Part shown: piece after piece, positions 1-8,578 of the stretch
How positions within the stretch are numbered: the first letter of the stretch is position 1
How the letters are laid out: every line of letters begins with the position of its first letter
Origin: an uncultured Cellvibrionales bacterium
Lineage (GTDB): Bacteria > Pseudomonadota > Gammaproteobacteria > Pseudomonadales > Cellvibrionaceae
DNA: 62,280 nucleotides
Assembly: GCA_913020115.1 (NCBI GenBank)
Contig: CAJWBQ010000028.1
Location: 1 to 62,280 of the forward strand
Direction: 5' to 3'
The notes under the pieces: model-generated
Database searches by the model: none
The model's input: the letters and a program-made list of their open reading frames with translations, nothing else
Told to the model about the DNA's origin: nothing
Position numbers and translations under genes: made by a program

Positions 1-734
1 TTTTTATTGATTCCATATTGCCAAGCGCTTAGTTGATTTTCAACGTTGGCCGATAAACCCTGATTGTTGACTCGATAATAGTTAAGTGGCTTTTCTATTC
101 CTGAAAACACCCAGTCGGTAGTTAGGGCGACACGTAACCAAAACTCAACGTCCTCTGACTGCCGCATGTTTTCGTCAAAATAGCAGCGGCGGCGTTCGCC
201 GCCGATCCATCTCACCTGCGCCACGTCACGGAAGAGTGAGGCTCGAATCACTGCCGCAGAACCATTGCCCACGGGATTGCGGCAGAGTATGGTTTCTGGG
301 TTGATATTGTTGATCTGTGGGTGCTGGCCGATACCTATTTCCTGGCCGGCCTCATCAACGAAAAGAGAAGCAGAATAGCTAACGCCAATGTTAATGTTTT
401 GGCTGAGGTGTTGGTAGTGGGTAATTAATTTTTCCGGAGCCCAAAAATCATCAGAGTCCAATAGTGCAATATATAGTCCCCGACAGAGATTAATACCTGT
501 ATTTCTGGCTGCGGATAGACCTTGATTTTTCTGTGAAACCACTCGAATTCGATTGTCTTCAAACTGCGAGAGAACCGCTAGGGTATTGTCAGTGCATCCG
601 TCATTTACACATATTATTTCAAACTGTTGGAAAGTTTGCTTCAATATGGATTGAATGCAGTCTCCTATGTATGGCTCCACGTTATACATAGGAACAACAA
701 TGGATATAACAGGAAAATTCATTGGCTTTATCAT
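1..734 (-). CDS. GT2 family glycosyltransferase (3' end beyond window)
   Basis: Translating the minus strand from an ATG at 734 gives about 244 residues that run off the window edge without a stop. The N-terminus has the GT-A nucleotide-sugar fold: a first beta strand with VVPMYN (about residues 13-18), VNDG (43-46), AARN (76-79) and the DxD-like LLDSDD (91-96). QSEDVEFW (192-199) supplies the ED pair typical of the GT2 acceptor or base region. The start is 3 bp after the flippase stop and has GGAGA seven bases upstream, so the two genes are translationally coupled. By family it should transfer a sugar from a nucleotide donor to a lipid-linked polysaccharide intermediate at the inner membrane. 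The sugar specificity cannot be read from the sequence. The C-terminus is missing, so total length is unknown. Confidence 0.9.
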   Translation of the reverse strand, partial: MIKPMNFPVISIVVPMYNVEPYIGDCIQSILKQTFQQFEIICVNDGCTDNTLAVLSQFEDNRIRVVSQKNQGLSAARNTGINLCRGLYIALLDSDDFWAPEKLITHYQHLSQNINIGVSYSASLFVDEAGQEIGIGQHPQINNINPETILCRNPVGNGSAAVIRASLFRDVAQVRWIGGERRRCYFDENMRQSEDVEFWLRVALTTDWVFSGIEKPLNYYRVNNQGLSANVENQLSAWQYGINK

Positions 735-737
735 GGT

Positions 738-2018
738 TTATTCTCCAGCGGGATTTAGAAAGGTTAAAGGCAGTCTATTTTTTATGGAAATAGCTTTTAT
801 CTTGGATGCAATAAACAAAAATGGGAGGTATAGGTAAGAAATAATACAAAGCGTTATGGCAAAATTCATAGGCGTTTGGGGGGCGTAGTAGTAGAGAGAA
901 AGAAATGTAAATAGGCCTATTAAGAGCATTATTGCCAATTCAGTATTGGGTTGGTTTTTAGCACGTAGGCATACGCAGTGTGTATCGACTATGAGTAGCG
1001 GTATTGCACAACTGCATAGAATACTTACGAGTATTACGGCGTCAGACCAACGATCTGGAAAAATTAGACCAATATAGATCGGAGCCAGTACAGCCTGCAG
1101 TACAAATATGAGACTTACGCAAGTGCAGGCGATAAGTACATTTTTTAAACCAGTATTGTCACTTTTAGTTCGTTTTTGTTGGCAGAGGTAAGGGTAAAGT
1201 CCGCCAATGAATGCGGCGCTTAAAGACTGGCTTAAGCCAAGGCCAGCACTTCTTGCAAAACTATAAAGACCAAACATTTCGCCGTCCAAGAGCTTTCCTG
1301 CGAGTAACATGTCGGCCTGTTGGCGAAACGTCTTGGCAACCTCCGTAGACAATATTTTTCCTGAATAACTTAAAAGTGAGCGCATGATTACTCTGTCGAA
1401 ACCGGCGCTAATACTCTGTACTTTGGGTAGACTAAAGAGAATTACCCAAAGTATTGCGGCAATGACTTTAGCGATTGCAACGGCGTAAACCCCAAGGCCC
1501 AAAAACACCAAGATTGCAGCCGATAGATTTTCCGTCGCCACGCAGGTTCCACTGGCCATACTGAAATAGCGCATCCTGTTTTCTCGTTGAAGTAAAAATA
1601 CCTTGATGGTCACGATGGGGTAGTAGAGATGAGCGAGGGCCATGATTTTTAGAAGGTCTGTTAGCGCCGAATTTTGATAGAAAGAGGCTATGAGCTCGGC
1701 CACAAGAATTTGACAGAGTGTGAGAAAAATACAGATTGCCCACTGAAGAGTTATGGCGTTGCGGGCGTAGCCGTCCAGATCCTGATCTGCGCATTGAATG
1801 ATTTTTGCGCCGCAGCCGATGCGGGTAAAAACACGCAGTATCTCGTGGCACGCTAAGGCGAGCATCGCCGTGCCATAGTCTGCCGTATTTAAATAGCATG
1901 ACAGCGCGATGAGGGTGATCAGTCGGCTAGCTCGAGCCATGGCTTCTGCCATAATACTCCAGCTGGTATTGCGGAATAGAAGTCTTGCTGAGCCTGAGAT
2001 GTTTGGTAGTAAAGTCAT
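738..2018 (-). CDS. Oligosaccharide flippase family protein (Wzx/MOP type)
   Basis: This 426-residue protein consists almost entirely of hydrophobic segments, about 12, separated by short basic loops. That matches the length and pattern of the Wzx-type MOP flippases that move undecaprenyl-linked repeat units across the inner membrane. The N-terminal region (SWSIMAEAMARASRLITLIALS) resembles the first helix of family members. ATG 2018 is preceded by TGGAAA about seven bases away. The following GT2 gene starts three bases after its stop. The context of GT, Wzy-like, Wzz-like and Wza-like genes in the same island supports a Wzx/Wzy-dependent polysaccharide. A sigma-54-like promoter lies just upstream (2049-2064). 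Flippase is a family-level call; substrate unknown. Confidence 0.85.
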   Translation of the reverse strand: MTLLPNISGSARLLFRNTSWSIMAEAMARASRLITLIALSCYLNTADYGTAMLALACHEILRVFTRIGCGAKIIQCADQDLDGYARNAITLQWAICIFLTLCQILVAELIASFYQNSALTDLLKIMALAHLYYPIVTIKVFLLQRENRMRYFSMASGTCVATENLSAAILVFLGLGVYAVAIAKVIAAILWVILFSLPKVQSISAGFDRVIMRSLLSYSGKILSTEVAKTFRQQADMLLAGKLLDGEMFGLYSFARSAGLGLSQSLSAAFIGGLYPYLCQQKRTKSDNTGLKNVLIACTCVSLIFVLQAVLAPIYIGLIFPDRWSDAVILVSILCSCAIPLLIVDTHCVCLRAKNQPNTELAIMLLIGLFTFLSLYYYAPQTPMNFAITLCIISYLYLPFLFIASKIKAISIKNRLPLTFLNPAGE

Positions 2019-2048
2019 AAGCAGTTTCCAGTGGCGATACCTGGTTAC

Positions 2049-2064
2049 TGCAAGAACAGTGCTA
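2049..2064 (-). promoter_or_regulatory. Candidate sigma-54 promoter for the flippase-GT2 operon
   Basis: Read on the minus strand this is TAGCAC, five bases, then TTGCA. The -12 element is perfect and the spacing between elements is correct, but the first G of the invariant -24 GG is A. It lies about 30 bp before the flippase start, which would leave a short leader. The -24 mismatch makes it weaker than the two near-consensus sites at 7712 and 9366. Confidence 0.45.
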
Positions 2065-2188
2065 ATAATGAAATTTATTTATAGGTGTTTGAAATAATTG
2101 AGGTTTCTCTATCGCTGACATTCCCTGGGCGAAACGAAGTTTGCACGCTGCGAATCGTATCGCGACTTTTCTCGTTATAAGAATAGGT

Positions 2189-3706
2189 TTATTGGCTGTC
2201 GGCCTGTTGCCAATTTTGAATCTTTCGATAAAGGGTTGAAGGGCTGACATCCAGTAGGCTAGCAGCTTTCACGACATTGTCGTTACACTGTGCCAAGGCA
2301 TTTTGGATAGCGGCTTTCTCCACAAGGTGTAAAGGTACCACCGCGTCAGCTGTGGCAGAAACAAGGGGCGTAATAGGGGACCCGTTGGTGTTTGGTGCTG
2401 TATCTAACTTGACTATATTGTTCGAGGTAAGGGCCTGATTTGCAAGTTCTAATGTGGGTCGGCTGTCATCTATTATCGCATTCATCTCATCTGGGCTCAG
2501 CCCCAGAGGACCCGCCAGATGTTGCTCAGTGAGTAGTGGGTCGTTGGCCATTACCACTGCGTTGTGAATGCAATTGCGCAGTTGTCTAACGTTGCCGGGC
2601 CATTGATAGCTGACCAAAGCCATCTCGGCTCGGCTTGAGAACCCTGCGAAAACTTTGTTTTCGGCTTCGCTAAACTCTTTCAGAAAGTGCCGGGCTATTT
2701 CAACGGCGTCGTTGCCTCTACTGTTTAGAGGTGGGAGAGCGATACCAATAACGTTTAGGCGATAATAAAGGTCTTCCCTGAGTTTTTTATCTTCAATGGC
2801 CGCTTGCGGATTGCGATTGGTTGCCGAAATAAACCGTATATCCACTTGTTTCTGTTCGCTGCTACCCACCCGCTGGAAGGTGCCAGACTGTATGAAGCGC
2901 AGGAGCTTGGCCTGAAGGCCAATATCCATTTCCGAAAGTTCGTCTAAAAATAAGGTGCCGCCATGGGCCAATTCAGCGGCACCTTGGCGAGCACTTACAG
3001 CGCCGGAAAATGCACCCTTTACATGACCAAATATCTCCGATTCCATGAGCTCAGAGGGTATGGCGGCACAGTTGAGGGCAATGAAGGGTTTATCTTTGCG
3101 TTGGCTTAGGGCGTGAATTGCCTCAGCGGCCACTTCCTTACCTGTACCGCTCGCGCCCGTGATAAATACAGAGGCGTTACTGGGGGCTGAAAGCTCTGTC
3201 GCGTTGTACACAAACTGCATGGCGCCGGAGCTGCCAACAAAGCCCATAAAGTGGTTTTTCTGCTGCTGTTGGTAGTGTGCCACGGTACGGCGTAGCAAAG
3301 CGCGCTCCGCTAAGGCTTGTTGAGTGAAGACGGCTTGTTCTAGTGTGAGCAACAAGTGGTTGTCGTCCCAGGGCTTGAGTATGTAACCCCAAATTCTTCC
3401 CTCATTAATGGCACTCATCACTAACTCTGTCTCGGAGAAGCCGGTGAGCACCATACGAATAGTTTCTGGGTATTTGTCGGCTACAACGCCTAGGAATTCC
3501 GTACCAGACATGCCGGGCATGCGCATATCAGAGACCACAACATCCACAGCGCTGTGCTCCAATAGACCGAGGGCTTCTTCCGCGCTGTTAGCAAATAGGC
3601 ATTCAGCCGACAAATCCATAGTGAGTCGTTCTAGGGCTGAAAGAATGTTTATCTCATCGTCTACAAATAATATTCGGGCTTTGTCGATATCCACTAAGCG
3701 GTCCAT
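2189..3706 (-). CDS. Sigma-54-dependent response regulator (REC-AAA+-Fis HTH)
   Basis: The protein has 505 residues. It begins with a receiver domain (about 10-125), with acidic residues at FVDDE, the phospho-acceptor Asp60 in [10 protein letters not shown], and Lys111 in the LKPW motif. A central AAA+ sigma-54 activation domain (about 155-390) follows, with Walker A GASGTGKE (184-191), the sigma-54 contact loop GAFSGA (231-236) and Walker B TLFLDE (251-256). The end is a Fis-type helix-turn-helix (about 462-505) ending [10 protein letters not shown]. The family activates sigma-54 promoters from upstream enhancers when phosphorylated. No partner histidine kinase is encoded in this window. Its place in a polysaccharide island with sigma-54 promoters suggests it is the local activator, like SypG or PrsR; this is inference. 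GAFSGA in place of GAFTGA is a conservative variant. Confidence 0.93.
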   Translation of the reverse strand: MDRLVDIDKARILFVDDEINILSALERLTMDLSAECLFANSAEEALGLLEHSAVDVVVSDMRMPGMSGTEFLGVVADKYPETIRMVLTGFSETELVMSAINEGRIWGYILKPWDDNHLLLTLEQAVFTQQALAERALLRRTVAHYQQQQKNHFMGFVGSSGAMQFVYNATELSAPSNASVFITGASGTGKEVAAEAIHALSQRKDKPFIALNCAAIPSELMESEIFGHVKGAFSGAVSARQGAAELAHGGTLFLDELSEMDIGLQAKLLRFIQSGTFQRVGSSEQKQVDIRFISATNRNPQAAIEDKKLREDLYYRLNVIGIALPPLNSRGNDAVEIARHFLKEFSEAENKVFAGFSSRAEMALVSYQWPGNVRQLRNCIHNAVVMANDPLLTEQHLAGPLGLSPDEMNAIIDDSRPTLELANQALTSNNIVKLDTAPNTNGSPITPLVSATADAVVPLHLVEKAAIQNALAQCNDNVVKAASLLDVSPSTLYRKIQNWQQADSQ

Positions 3707-3851
3707 TGTTGAATTAAGGGGAAATTAAGGTGCTGTTCTTTGTAGGTCTGATAGTTCCAGATTAGCGTTAATTTCGCAAAATGCAAATAATCGCAGTGCC
3801 CCATTTTCCCGTTTCACCTACAGTCCAGATCTGACGCGGCTTACAGGGTCT

Positions 3852-3867
3852 TGGCCCGATTATCGCT
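3852..3867 (+). promoter_or_regulatory. Weak sigma-54-like promoter upstream of the GT/LruC operon
   Basis: The site is TGGCCC, five bases, then TCGC and T, with the required ten bases between GG and GC. It differs from consensus at one -24 and one -12 position. It lies 50 bp before the ATG at 3917, a sensible leader length. It gains weight only because the other island operons carry better sites of the same kind. Confidence 0.35.
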
Positions 3868-3916
3868 ATAGCTCTTTCGAATACCAATATTTCTTAGATT
3901 GAGTAGGGAGTTAGCT

Positions 3917-4654
3917 ATGCATGCGAAAACCTTGGTTTTTTCCGTCGCCATTAATGGTTATCACTGGAAATATAAGAAGAATATTGATTCACATCGAGCC
4001 TATGCGGCGAAACAGGGTTATCGCTATGTAGTGGTAGACCGCCCCGTTATTTCATTGCTCGACATGGAGTGTGCCTGGTTAAAAGTAGCTTTGATGATTG
4101 AAGCTCTTAAGGCGGGCTATCAGTGGGTTTTGTTTGTTGATGCTGATGCCGAAATTAGACCGGAAGCCCCCCCCATTGAATCCTTGGATGAGGTGGGGAA
4201 ATGCCTCTATATGGCTCGCGGATATAGCCAGAGAATAAATTCGGGTGTGCTAATTGCGAAACAAAGTGAAGCGGCCTGTCAATTTTTCCGCAAAGTTTTG
4301 GAGAATAGTGACCTGCCCTTATCCAAGGCCGATGATGTTGGTTGGGGCGAAAACGGCCACATTATTCATTTTGCAAAAGACAATCCGAGTTTGAAATTAA
4401 TTTCACGGCGCTGGAATAATAACGGCGACTTCTTCTTGAAAGACCATATCCGTCATTATAGTGCGGGCCCTCTACGGGAAAAATACCGAACCGGACTTAT
4501 AGATCAGTTTCGTTTTCTTCTCAGTCATTACTCCCTAGCTGTATTGAAGCGCCTGATATTTCAGGCTGAATTGACACCTGATAATTTCCGTAAACGTCTG
4601 GCTTTACTTATTCGGAAATCAGTCCATCGTTACAGTGAATTTTCTGTAGTTTAA
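3917..4654 (+). CDS. Putative glycosyltransferase, GMA12/MNN10-like GT-A fold
   Basis: This is a 245-residue protein without signal peptide or membrane segment. It has a GT-A-like layout: an N-terminal beta strand (TLVFSVAIN), then a hydrophobic strand ending in VLFVDADAEI (about 71-80), where DAD is a plausible DxD metal and nucleotide-sugar motif. INSGVLIAK (about 112-120) is typical of GMA12/MNN10-type (GT34) and related alpha-glycosyltransferases. The ATG at 3917 is chosen over the in-frame TTG at 3899 because AGGGAG lies six bases before it. It starts a three-gene unit with the LruC protein and the poly-Gly lipoprotein. It may add a sugar to the polysaccharide or to a surface protein. 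The fold is fairly clear; the substrate is unknown. Confidence 0.65.
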   Translation: MHAKTLVFSVAINGYHWKYKKNIDSHRAYAAKQGYRYVVVDRPVISLLDMECAWLKVALMIEALKAGYQWVLFVDADAEIRPEAPPIESLDEVGKCLYMARGYSQRINSGVLIAKQSEAACQFFRKVLENSDLPLSKADDVGWGENGHIIHFAKDNPSLKLISRRWNNNGDFFLKDHIRHYSAGPLREKYRTGLIDQFRFLLSHYSLAVLKRLIFQAELTPDNFRKRLALLIRKSVHRYSEFSVV

Positions 4655-4673
4655 TCATATAGGAAGATAAGAA

Positions 4674-6791
4674 ATGGATTATTTAAGAAAAATATTATTA
4701 CGGAGTGCGGTATTTTCAGTATGCCTATGTGCGACGGTGAGCGCGGCAGAACCATTTCACGATTGTCCTACAGAGGCTTTTTTGGTTCAAAGTGGGGTTG
4801 CTAAATTATACGGTGTTCAACTCGCGACTGGTCACTATCAATTGCTGTCTTCGGACATGGGAACTAGTTCAAAATTAAACGCAATTGCGTTCAATTTCCA
4901 CGATAATTACTTATACGCATGGAGTAAAGAATTTGGTACGCTTGTAAAGATAGGGACAGATTATCAAGCGAGTGCACTCGAGACTTCGAACAACCCAGAC
5001 GCTACTTTTTATGTGGGAGATATATCCCTCGAGGACAATATATATTACGCCTATCGCCCCGGGTCTAGTTATGGCTTATATGCCTACAATCTAGACGAGT
5101 CGGAAGAAGACTATTTACGTGCGGTTAAAATTGTTTCTGGCGATGATCTATCTTTAAATATTTTCGATTTCGCTTTTCATCCACTTAACCATTACGCCTA
5201 CAGCGTTGATCGCAACGGAGTGTTGCACCGTATCGATGTGGAATTGGGTATAGATACTGCTCTAAATAATGTGGGAGAGAGCGGTACTTTTGGCGCTGTG
5301 TATTTCGATGTGGACGGTCATCTGTACATCAGTCGAAATTCAGATGGATATATTTTTCGCGTTGATGTTAATGATGCAACACCCCTGGCGGAGTTTTATG
5401 CCTATGGCCCCTCCTCCAGTAATAATGACGGAGCGCGTTGTGCGATGGCTCCTATTGTGGATGTTGAAATATCCAATATTGATTTTGGAGATGCGCCTGA
5501 TTCCTACTTTTCGAGCCTTGAGAATAATGGCGCACGACATGGGCTGTTTAGCAGCACGCTGTATTTAGGAGAGGGTGTTGACAGCGAAAGCGATAGCTTC
5601 ATCCATCCTTTATCCGATGATGAAACGGGTATTGACGATGACGATGGCGTGGGCTTTGTGAGTGGTATTGAAGTCGGCGAGGATTCAATAGTTGAAGTCA
5701 GTGCCGTTGGTAGTGGTTTTTTAAACGCTTGGATTGACTGGGATCAAAACGGTGTCTTCGATACGGACGAAAAAATTATTAGCGGGCAGAGTTTAAGGGA
5801 AGGGAATAATGTCATTACGTATTCGGTGCCAATAAGTGCGAAGGTAGGCGATACTTGGTCTCGCTTTCGGTATTCATCAACTGAATTGATTGAGGCTTCC
5901 GGCGGCGTCTCGGATGGTGAAGTGGAAGATTATTTTGTGACTGTGACTGAAACCGGTGTGTCCACGGTGTTTTATCCGAGCGAAAATTCCTGGTCTACAC
6001 TCGCCTTTGAAGACAATTGGCCAAGTATCGGCGATTATGATTTTAACGATTTAGTTATTCATTATCGCACGGCCATATCTTCTAAAAATGGTGCGGTACG
6101 GCGCATTCGCGTGCAGGGGCAGGTTGCCGCGGTGGGGGCGAGTTATCACAACGGTTTTGCTATTCACTTACCCGGGATATTACGCTCACAAATTGATGAA
6201 TCGCGAATTCAATTTACGGTAAACCGAGCAGATCAAGCAGAATCGCCTCTGGAGTCGGGCCCTAGCGAAGCAATACTCATCGCATTTCTAGATGCGTGGG
6301 ACTACGTAACGCCGGGTGAGGACTGTAAGTATCATAGAACGGAATCAGGTTGTGGTTCGAGCATTCAGATGGATTTTTCAATCACCGTACCATTTGTTAA
6401 TGCAATTCCATTGGCGCAGATGCCAACTACGCCTTTTGATCCTTTTATGTTCGCTACACCGGGAAAGCCACACAACCCAGCCTTGGGTAATAACCCTGGT
6501 CGTTCCTTAGAGATTCATCTTAAGAATCATGCGCCAACCTCTGCATTTAATCTTGACTATCTCGGCAGACGTGACGACCGCTCAAATGGAATTCAGGAGA
6601 AATATTTCTTATCCGAAAATGGAATGCCCTGGGCGATACATGTAGCGAACAAATGGCGCTATCCAAAAGAATATATGGATGTGATATACGCCTATCCTCA
6701 TTTCCAAAGTTTCATCAGTAGTGCTGGGGGACAAGACGGAGATTGGTATTTGGATGGTAGGGCTCAATTACAAAATACTTTCAGTCAATAG
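4674..6791 (+). CDS. Secreted LruC domain-containing protein (DUF6923-GEVED-LruC)
   Basis: The protein has 705 residues. A Sec signal peptide (about 1-25, cleavage after VSAA) is followed by a beta-propeller-like region resembling DUF6923 (about 30-260). Next is a GEVED-type module (about 270-425) with GDAPDSY (272-278), an Asp-rich stretch, WIDWDQNGVFD (353-363) and the hallmark GEVEDY (415-420). A LruC domain (about 430-700) begins at YPSENSW and contains FEDNWPSIGDYDFNDLV. The acidic repeats suggest calcium binding. LruC-domain proteins are surface or secreted proteins of unknown biochemical role. There is no PEP-CTERM or other C-terminal sorting tail. GGAAG precedes ATG 4674. Position between a glycosyltransferase and a lipoprotein suggests an exopolysaccharide-associated surface protein; this is inference. 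Confidence 0.85.
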   Translation: MDYLRKILLRSAVFSVCLCATVSAAEPFHDCPTEAFLVQSGVAKLYGVQLATGHYQLLSSDMGTSSKLNAIAFNFHDNYLYAWSKEFGTLVKIGTDYQASALETSNNPDATFYVGDISLEDNIYYAYRPGSSYGLYAYNLDESEEDYLRAVKIVSGDDLSLNIFDFAFHPLNHYAYSVDRNGVLHRIDVELGIDTALNNVGESGTFGAVYFDVDGHLYISRNSDGYIFRVDVNDATPLAEFYAYGPSSSNNDGARCAMAPIVDVEISNIDFGDAPDSYFSSLENNGARHGLFSSTLYLGEGVDSESDSFIHPLSDDETGIDDDDGVGFVSGIEVGEDSIVEVSAVGSGFLNAWIDWDQNGVFDTDEKIISGQSLREGNNVITYSVPISAKVGDTWSRFRYSSTELIEASGGVSDGEVEDYFVTVTETGVSTVFYPSENSWSTLAFEDNWPSIGDYDFNDLVIHYRTAISSKNGAVRRIRVQGQVAAVGASYHNGFAIHLPGILRSQIDESRIQFTVNRADQAESPLESGPSEAILIAFLDAWDYVTPGEDCKYHRTESGCGSSIQMDFSITVPFVNAIPLAQMPTTPFDPFMFATPGKPHNPALGNNPGRSLEIHLKNHAPTSAFNLDYLGRRDDRSNGIQEKYFLSENGMPWAIHVANKWRYPKEYMDVIYAYPHFQSFISSAGGQDGDWYLDGRAQLQNTFSQ

Positions 6792-6803
6792 GTAGAATGA
6801 ATC

Positions 6804-7319
6804 ATGAAATATGTGGAAAGAATAAATTTGTGTCTAGCGGCTTGTATTCTGTCAGCTTGTGGAGGTGGAGGTGGAGGTGGAGGTGGAGACTCTATCTCTC
6901 AACCGCCCGTTGTAGCTCAGGTAGCTGTGGCTTCAGAACCTAGCCCAGTGACGGTTGCCGTCGACGAACCAGGGGCCACCGCGAGTGCCACACAGGAAAT
7001 ACAGGTGCCAGACGGCTTCACCTTAGCGGCAAATTATACTGTTTCTCTAGACGTAGATTTGGAAAGCGTATATTCGCAGAGGGTTTCACTCTCTGTGTGT
7101 ACTGATTTCTCGACAGTGGATTCACTGGTAAGTATTAATTATGACAGCTGTTTACTGAAGGCCTCGACCAATAATGGGATTTTTTCCAGCGACCTAGAAG
7201 TTGGCAATGCACTAGATTCCCTTATATTAGCTATTGGAATTTTTGGGGAATCAAGTGCGGTCGACTATCGGGTTTGGGAAAGAGTGGGTTCTGAACCTTA
7301 TGTATTCTCCGTGCGCTAG
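6804..7319 (+). CDS. Small lipoprotein with poly-glycine linker, function unknown
   Basis: The protein has 171 residues. A lipoprotein signal ends in a lipobox (LSAC, Cys19), followed by nine consecutive glycines and a Pro/Val/Thr-rich stretch that looks like an extended linker. The rest (about 65-171) is polar, predicted beta-rich, with two cysteines (in VCTDF and SCLLK) that could pair. No known domain is recognised. The gene starts 12 bp after the LruC gene and is probably the last of that transcript, since a long AT-rich gap follows. A role as an outer-membrane anchor or partner for the LruC protein is plausible but unproven. Confidence 0.7.
   Translation: MKYVERINLCLAACILSACGGGGGGGGGDSISQPPVVAQVAVASEPSPVTVAVDEPGATASATQEIQVPDGFTLAANYTVSLDVDLESVYSQRVSLSVCTDFSTVDSLVSINYDSCLLKASTNNGIFSSDLEVGNALDSLILAIGIFGESSAVDYRVWERVGSEPYVFSVR
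6859..6888 (+). repeat. Hexanucleotide tandem repeat (GTGGAG x5) in the lipoprotein gene
   Basis: Five perfect copies of GTGGAG encode the poly-Gly tract directly after the lipidated Cys. The unit is a multiple of three, so copy-number change would alter linker length without breaking the frame. Confidence 0.95.
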
Positions 7320-7711
7320 TTATATTGCGTATTGAATTATGTGAAACTTATTTTGGGGGGGCAAAGTAATAATTTCTAAAGGACAAGTTATGCTTTGGTT
7401 ACAAGATTTCATATCGAGTAGTTTGCCGATTTATAAGCTGACTAAATGCTGGTAGATCTATTCGTCGGGTTCATCGTTGCTGTGTTTTTTAGTATTGGAT
7501 AAAAATAATTTGGCGATCATGTGTTTGTACTCGCCAGTGTCTACGTTCAAAATCACCCCTTCTGTAAAATCCTGCTATCTTAAGAAATATACAAAATATA
7601 AAAAATTCTATCGTGATTATTTTATATTTTTTATTTTGATAAATATATTCTTTTTTTGCAATTCAATTCAGTAATATCCCCGTAATATAGCTGAATTAAG
7701 CGCCTAAAAGC
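7320..7711 (+). other. AT-rich intergenic leader upstream of the wecG-type operon
   Basis: About 390 bp without a convincing gene. The second half is very AT-rich, with long A and T runs around 7590-7655 that would favour DNA bending, as expected between enhancer-bound activator and sigma-54 polymerase. An inverted repeat (AATTCAG 7665-7671, CTGAATT 7691-7697) lies just upstream of the -24 box. No clear IHF consensus or terminator for the upstream lipoprotein gene was found. Confidence 0.6.
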
Positions 7712-7727
7712 TGGCACAAACATTGCG
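7712..7727 (+). promoter_or_regulatory. Sigma-54 promoter, near-perfect
   Basis: TGGCAC, five bases, then TTGC: both elements match consensus and ten bases separate GG from GC. The predicted start is near 7738, about 20 bp before the ATG at 7760, which has its own ribosome site (AGAGGA). This is one of the two strongest sigma-54 sites in the window and heads the wecG-type/sugar-transferase operon. Confidence 0.88.
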
Positions 7728-7759
7728 ATATCTCTTGTGACATACAAGAGGATAGAGTT

Positions 7760-8578
7760 ATGAAAAGTAATTCAGCAGGTATGGTTAATCAAACAGGACT
7801 CTATGGCCGCTCTAGGGAAAAATACTCCGCCGATAGTTTTGTTCTCCAGAACGTTAGAGTTGACAATTCGACAATGGCGGCCGCGGTAAATTGGGTGCTA
7901 AATTCCAATAACAAAATGGGCGTTCGAGTCGGCAATTTTATTAACGTCAACTCAATAAATCTAGCGAGGAATAATGTCGAGTTTTCACAAATCTTGTCCT
8001 CTGCCGATAAGAGTTTCGCCGATGGATCTGGCGTTCGCTTAGGCGCTCGATTTCAGGGCGTCCATTTGTTGGATAATGTTAATGGTACCGATTTACTGCC
8101 TTTGTTGTGCGAGCGTTTAAGTAGAACGGACAAGTCAATATTCTTTTTGGGATCGTCGCCGGGCGTTGCGAAGCGTGCAGCGGAAAAATTGATGCGTCAA
8201 TATCCAGGTCTGAAGGTAGTTGGGCATCACCACGGATACTTTTCAGCAAGCGAAGATGCGGATGTAGTACGAAAAATAAATCAATCTAAGGCAGATATTT
8301 GTTTGGTCGCGATGGGTTCCCCTCAGCAGGAGACATGGATCGAACAAAAGCGGCATCAGCTTAAGGTAGGTTGTGCTTTGGCCGTAGGTGGTTTATTTGA
8401 TTTTTATTCTGGTCGCATTCCTAGGGCACCTCTGTGGATACGAAAGTTGGGTTGTGAGTGGGTATGGCGGTTGGCGCAAGAGCCAGTGAAGAAATTTAAT
8501 CGCTATGTCATTGGTAACCCTCTGTTTGTATTGCATCTCTTACTCGATAAGCGAGGTAACAATCATGCCACTGTCTAG
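7760..8578 (+). CDS. WecG/TagA/CpsF family glycosyltransferase (GT26)
   Basis: The protein has 272 residues, close to the usual length of this family. Recognised features are NFINVNSINLARN near 54-66, a nucleotide-sugar region FFLGSSPGVA, the strongly conserved AMGSPQQETWI (about 193-203), and GGLFDFYSG followed by RAPLWIRKLGCEWVWRL (about 214-240). The family transfers ManNAc or ManNAcA (or a related sugar) onto undecaprenyl-PP-linked acceptors on the cytosolic membrane face. It overlaps the next gene by 14 bp, so the initiating transferase and this second-step transferase are co-expressed from the sigma-54 promoter. Exact donor unknown. Confidence 0.9.
   Translation: MKSNSAGMVNQTGLYGRSREKYSADSFVLQNVRVDNSTMAAAVNWVLNSNNKMGVRVGNFINVNSINLARNNVEFSQILSSADKSFADGSGVRLGARFQGVHLLDNVNGTDLLPLLCERLSRTDKSIFFLGSSPGVAKRAAEKLMRQYPGLKVVGHHHGYFSASEDADVVRKINQSKADICLVAMGSPQQETWIEQKRHQLKVGCALAVGGLFDFYSGRIPRAPLWIRKLGCEWVWRLAQEPVKKFNRYVIGNPLFVLHLLLDKRGNNHATV

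Noticed and set aside
1468..1899. 143-codon frame inside the flippase gene
   Set aside because: Same-strand shadow in another frame; composition is His/Arg/Ser-rich without any domain, and the flippase frame is clearly coding.
3782..3802. Minus-strand GGGGCAC...TTTGC resembling a sigma-54 site upstream of the response regulator
   Set aside because: The spacing between GG and GC is 14 bases, not ten, so it cannot serve as a -24/-12 promoter.
3899..3916. TTG start extending the glycosyltransferase-like gene by six codons
   Set aside because: AGGGAG lies inside this extension at ideal distance from ATG 3917, so the ATG is the better start.
6859..6888. Repeat array as a possible CRISPR
   Set aside because: Units are six bases, contiguous and without spacers; they encode poly-Gly.
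7477..7674. 65-codon reading frame in the gap before the WecG-type gene
   Set aside because: AT-rich, low-complexity product (Phe/Tyr/Lys runs), no ribosome site, and it lies in what looks like a promoter region.
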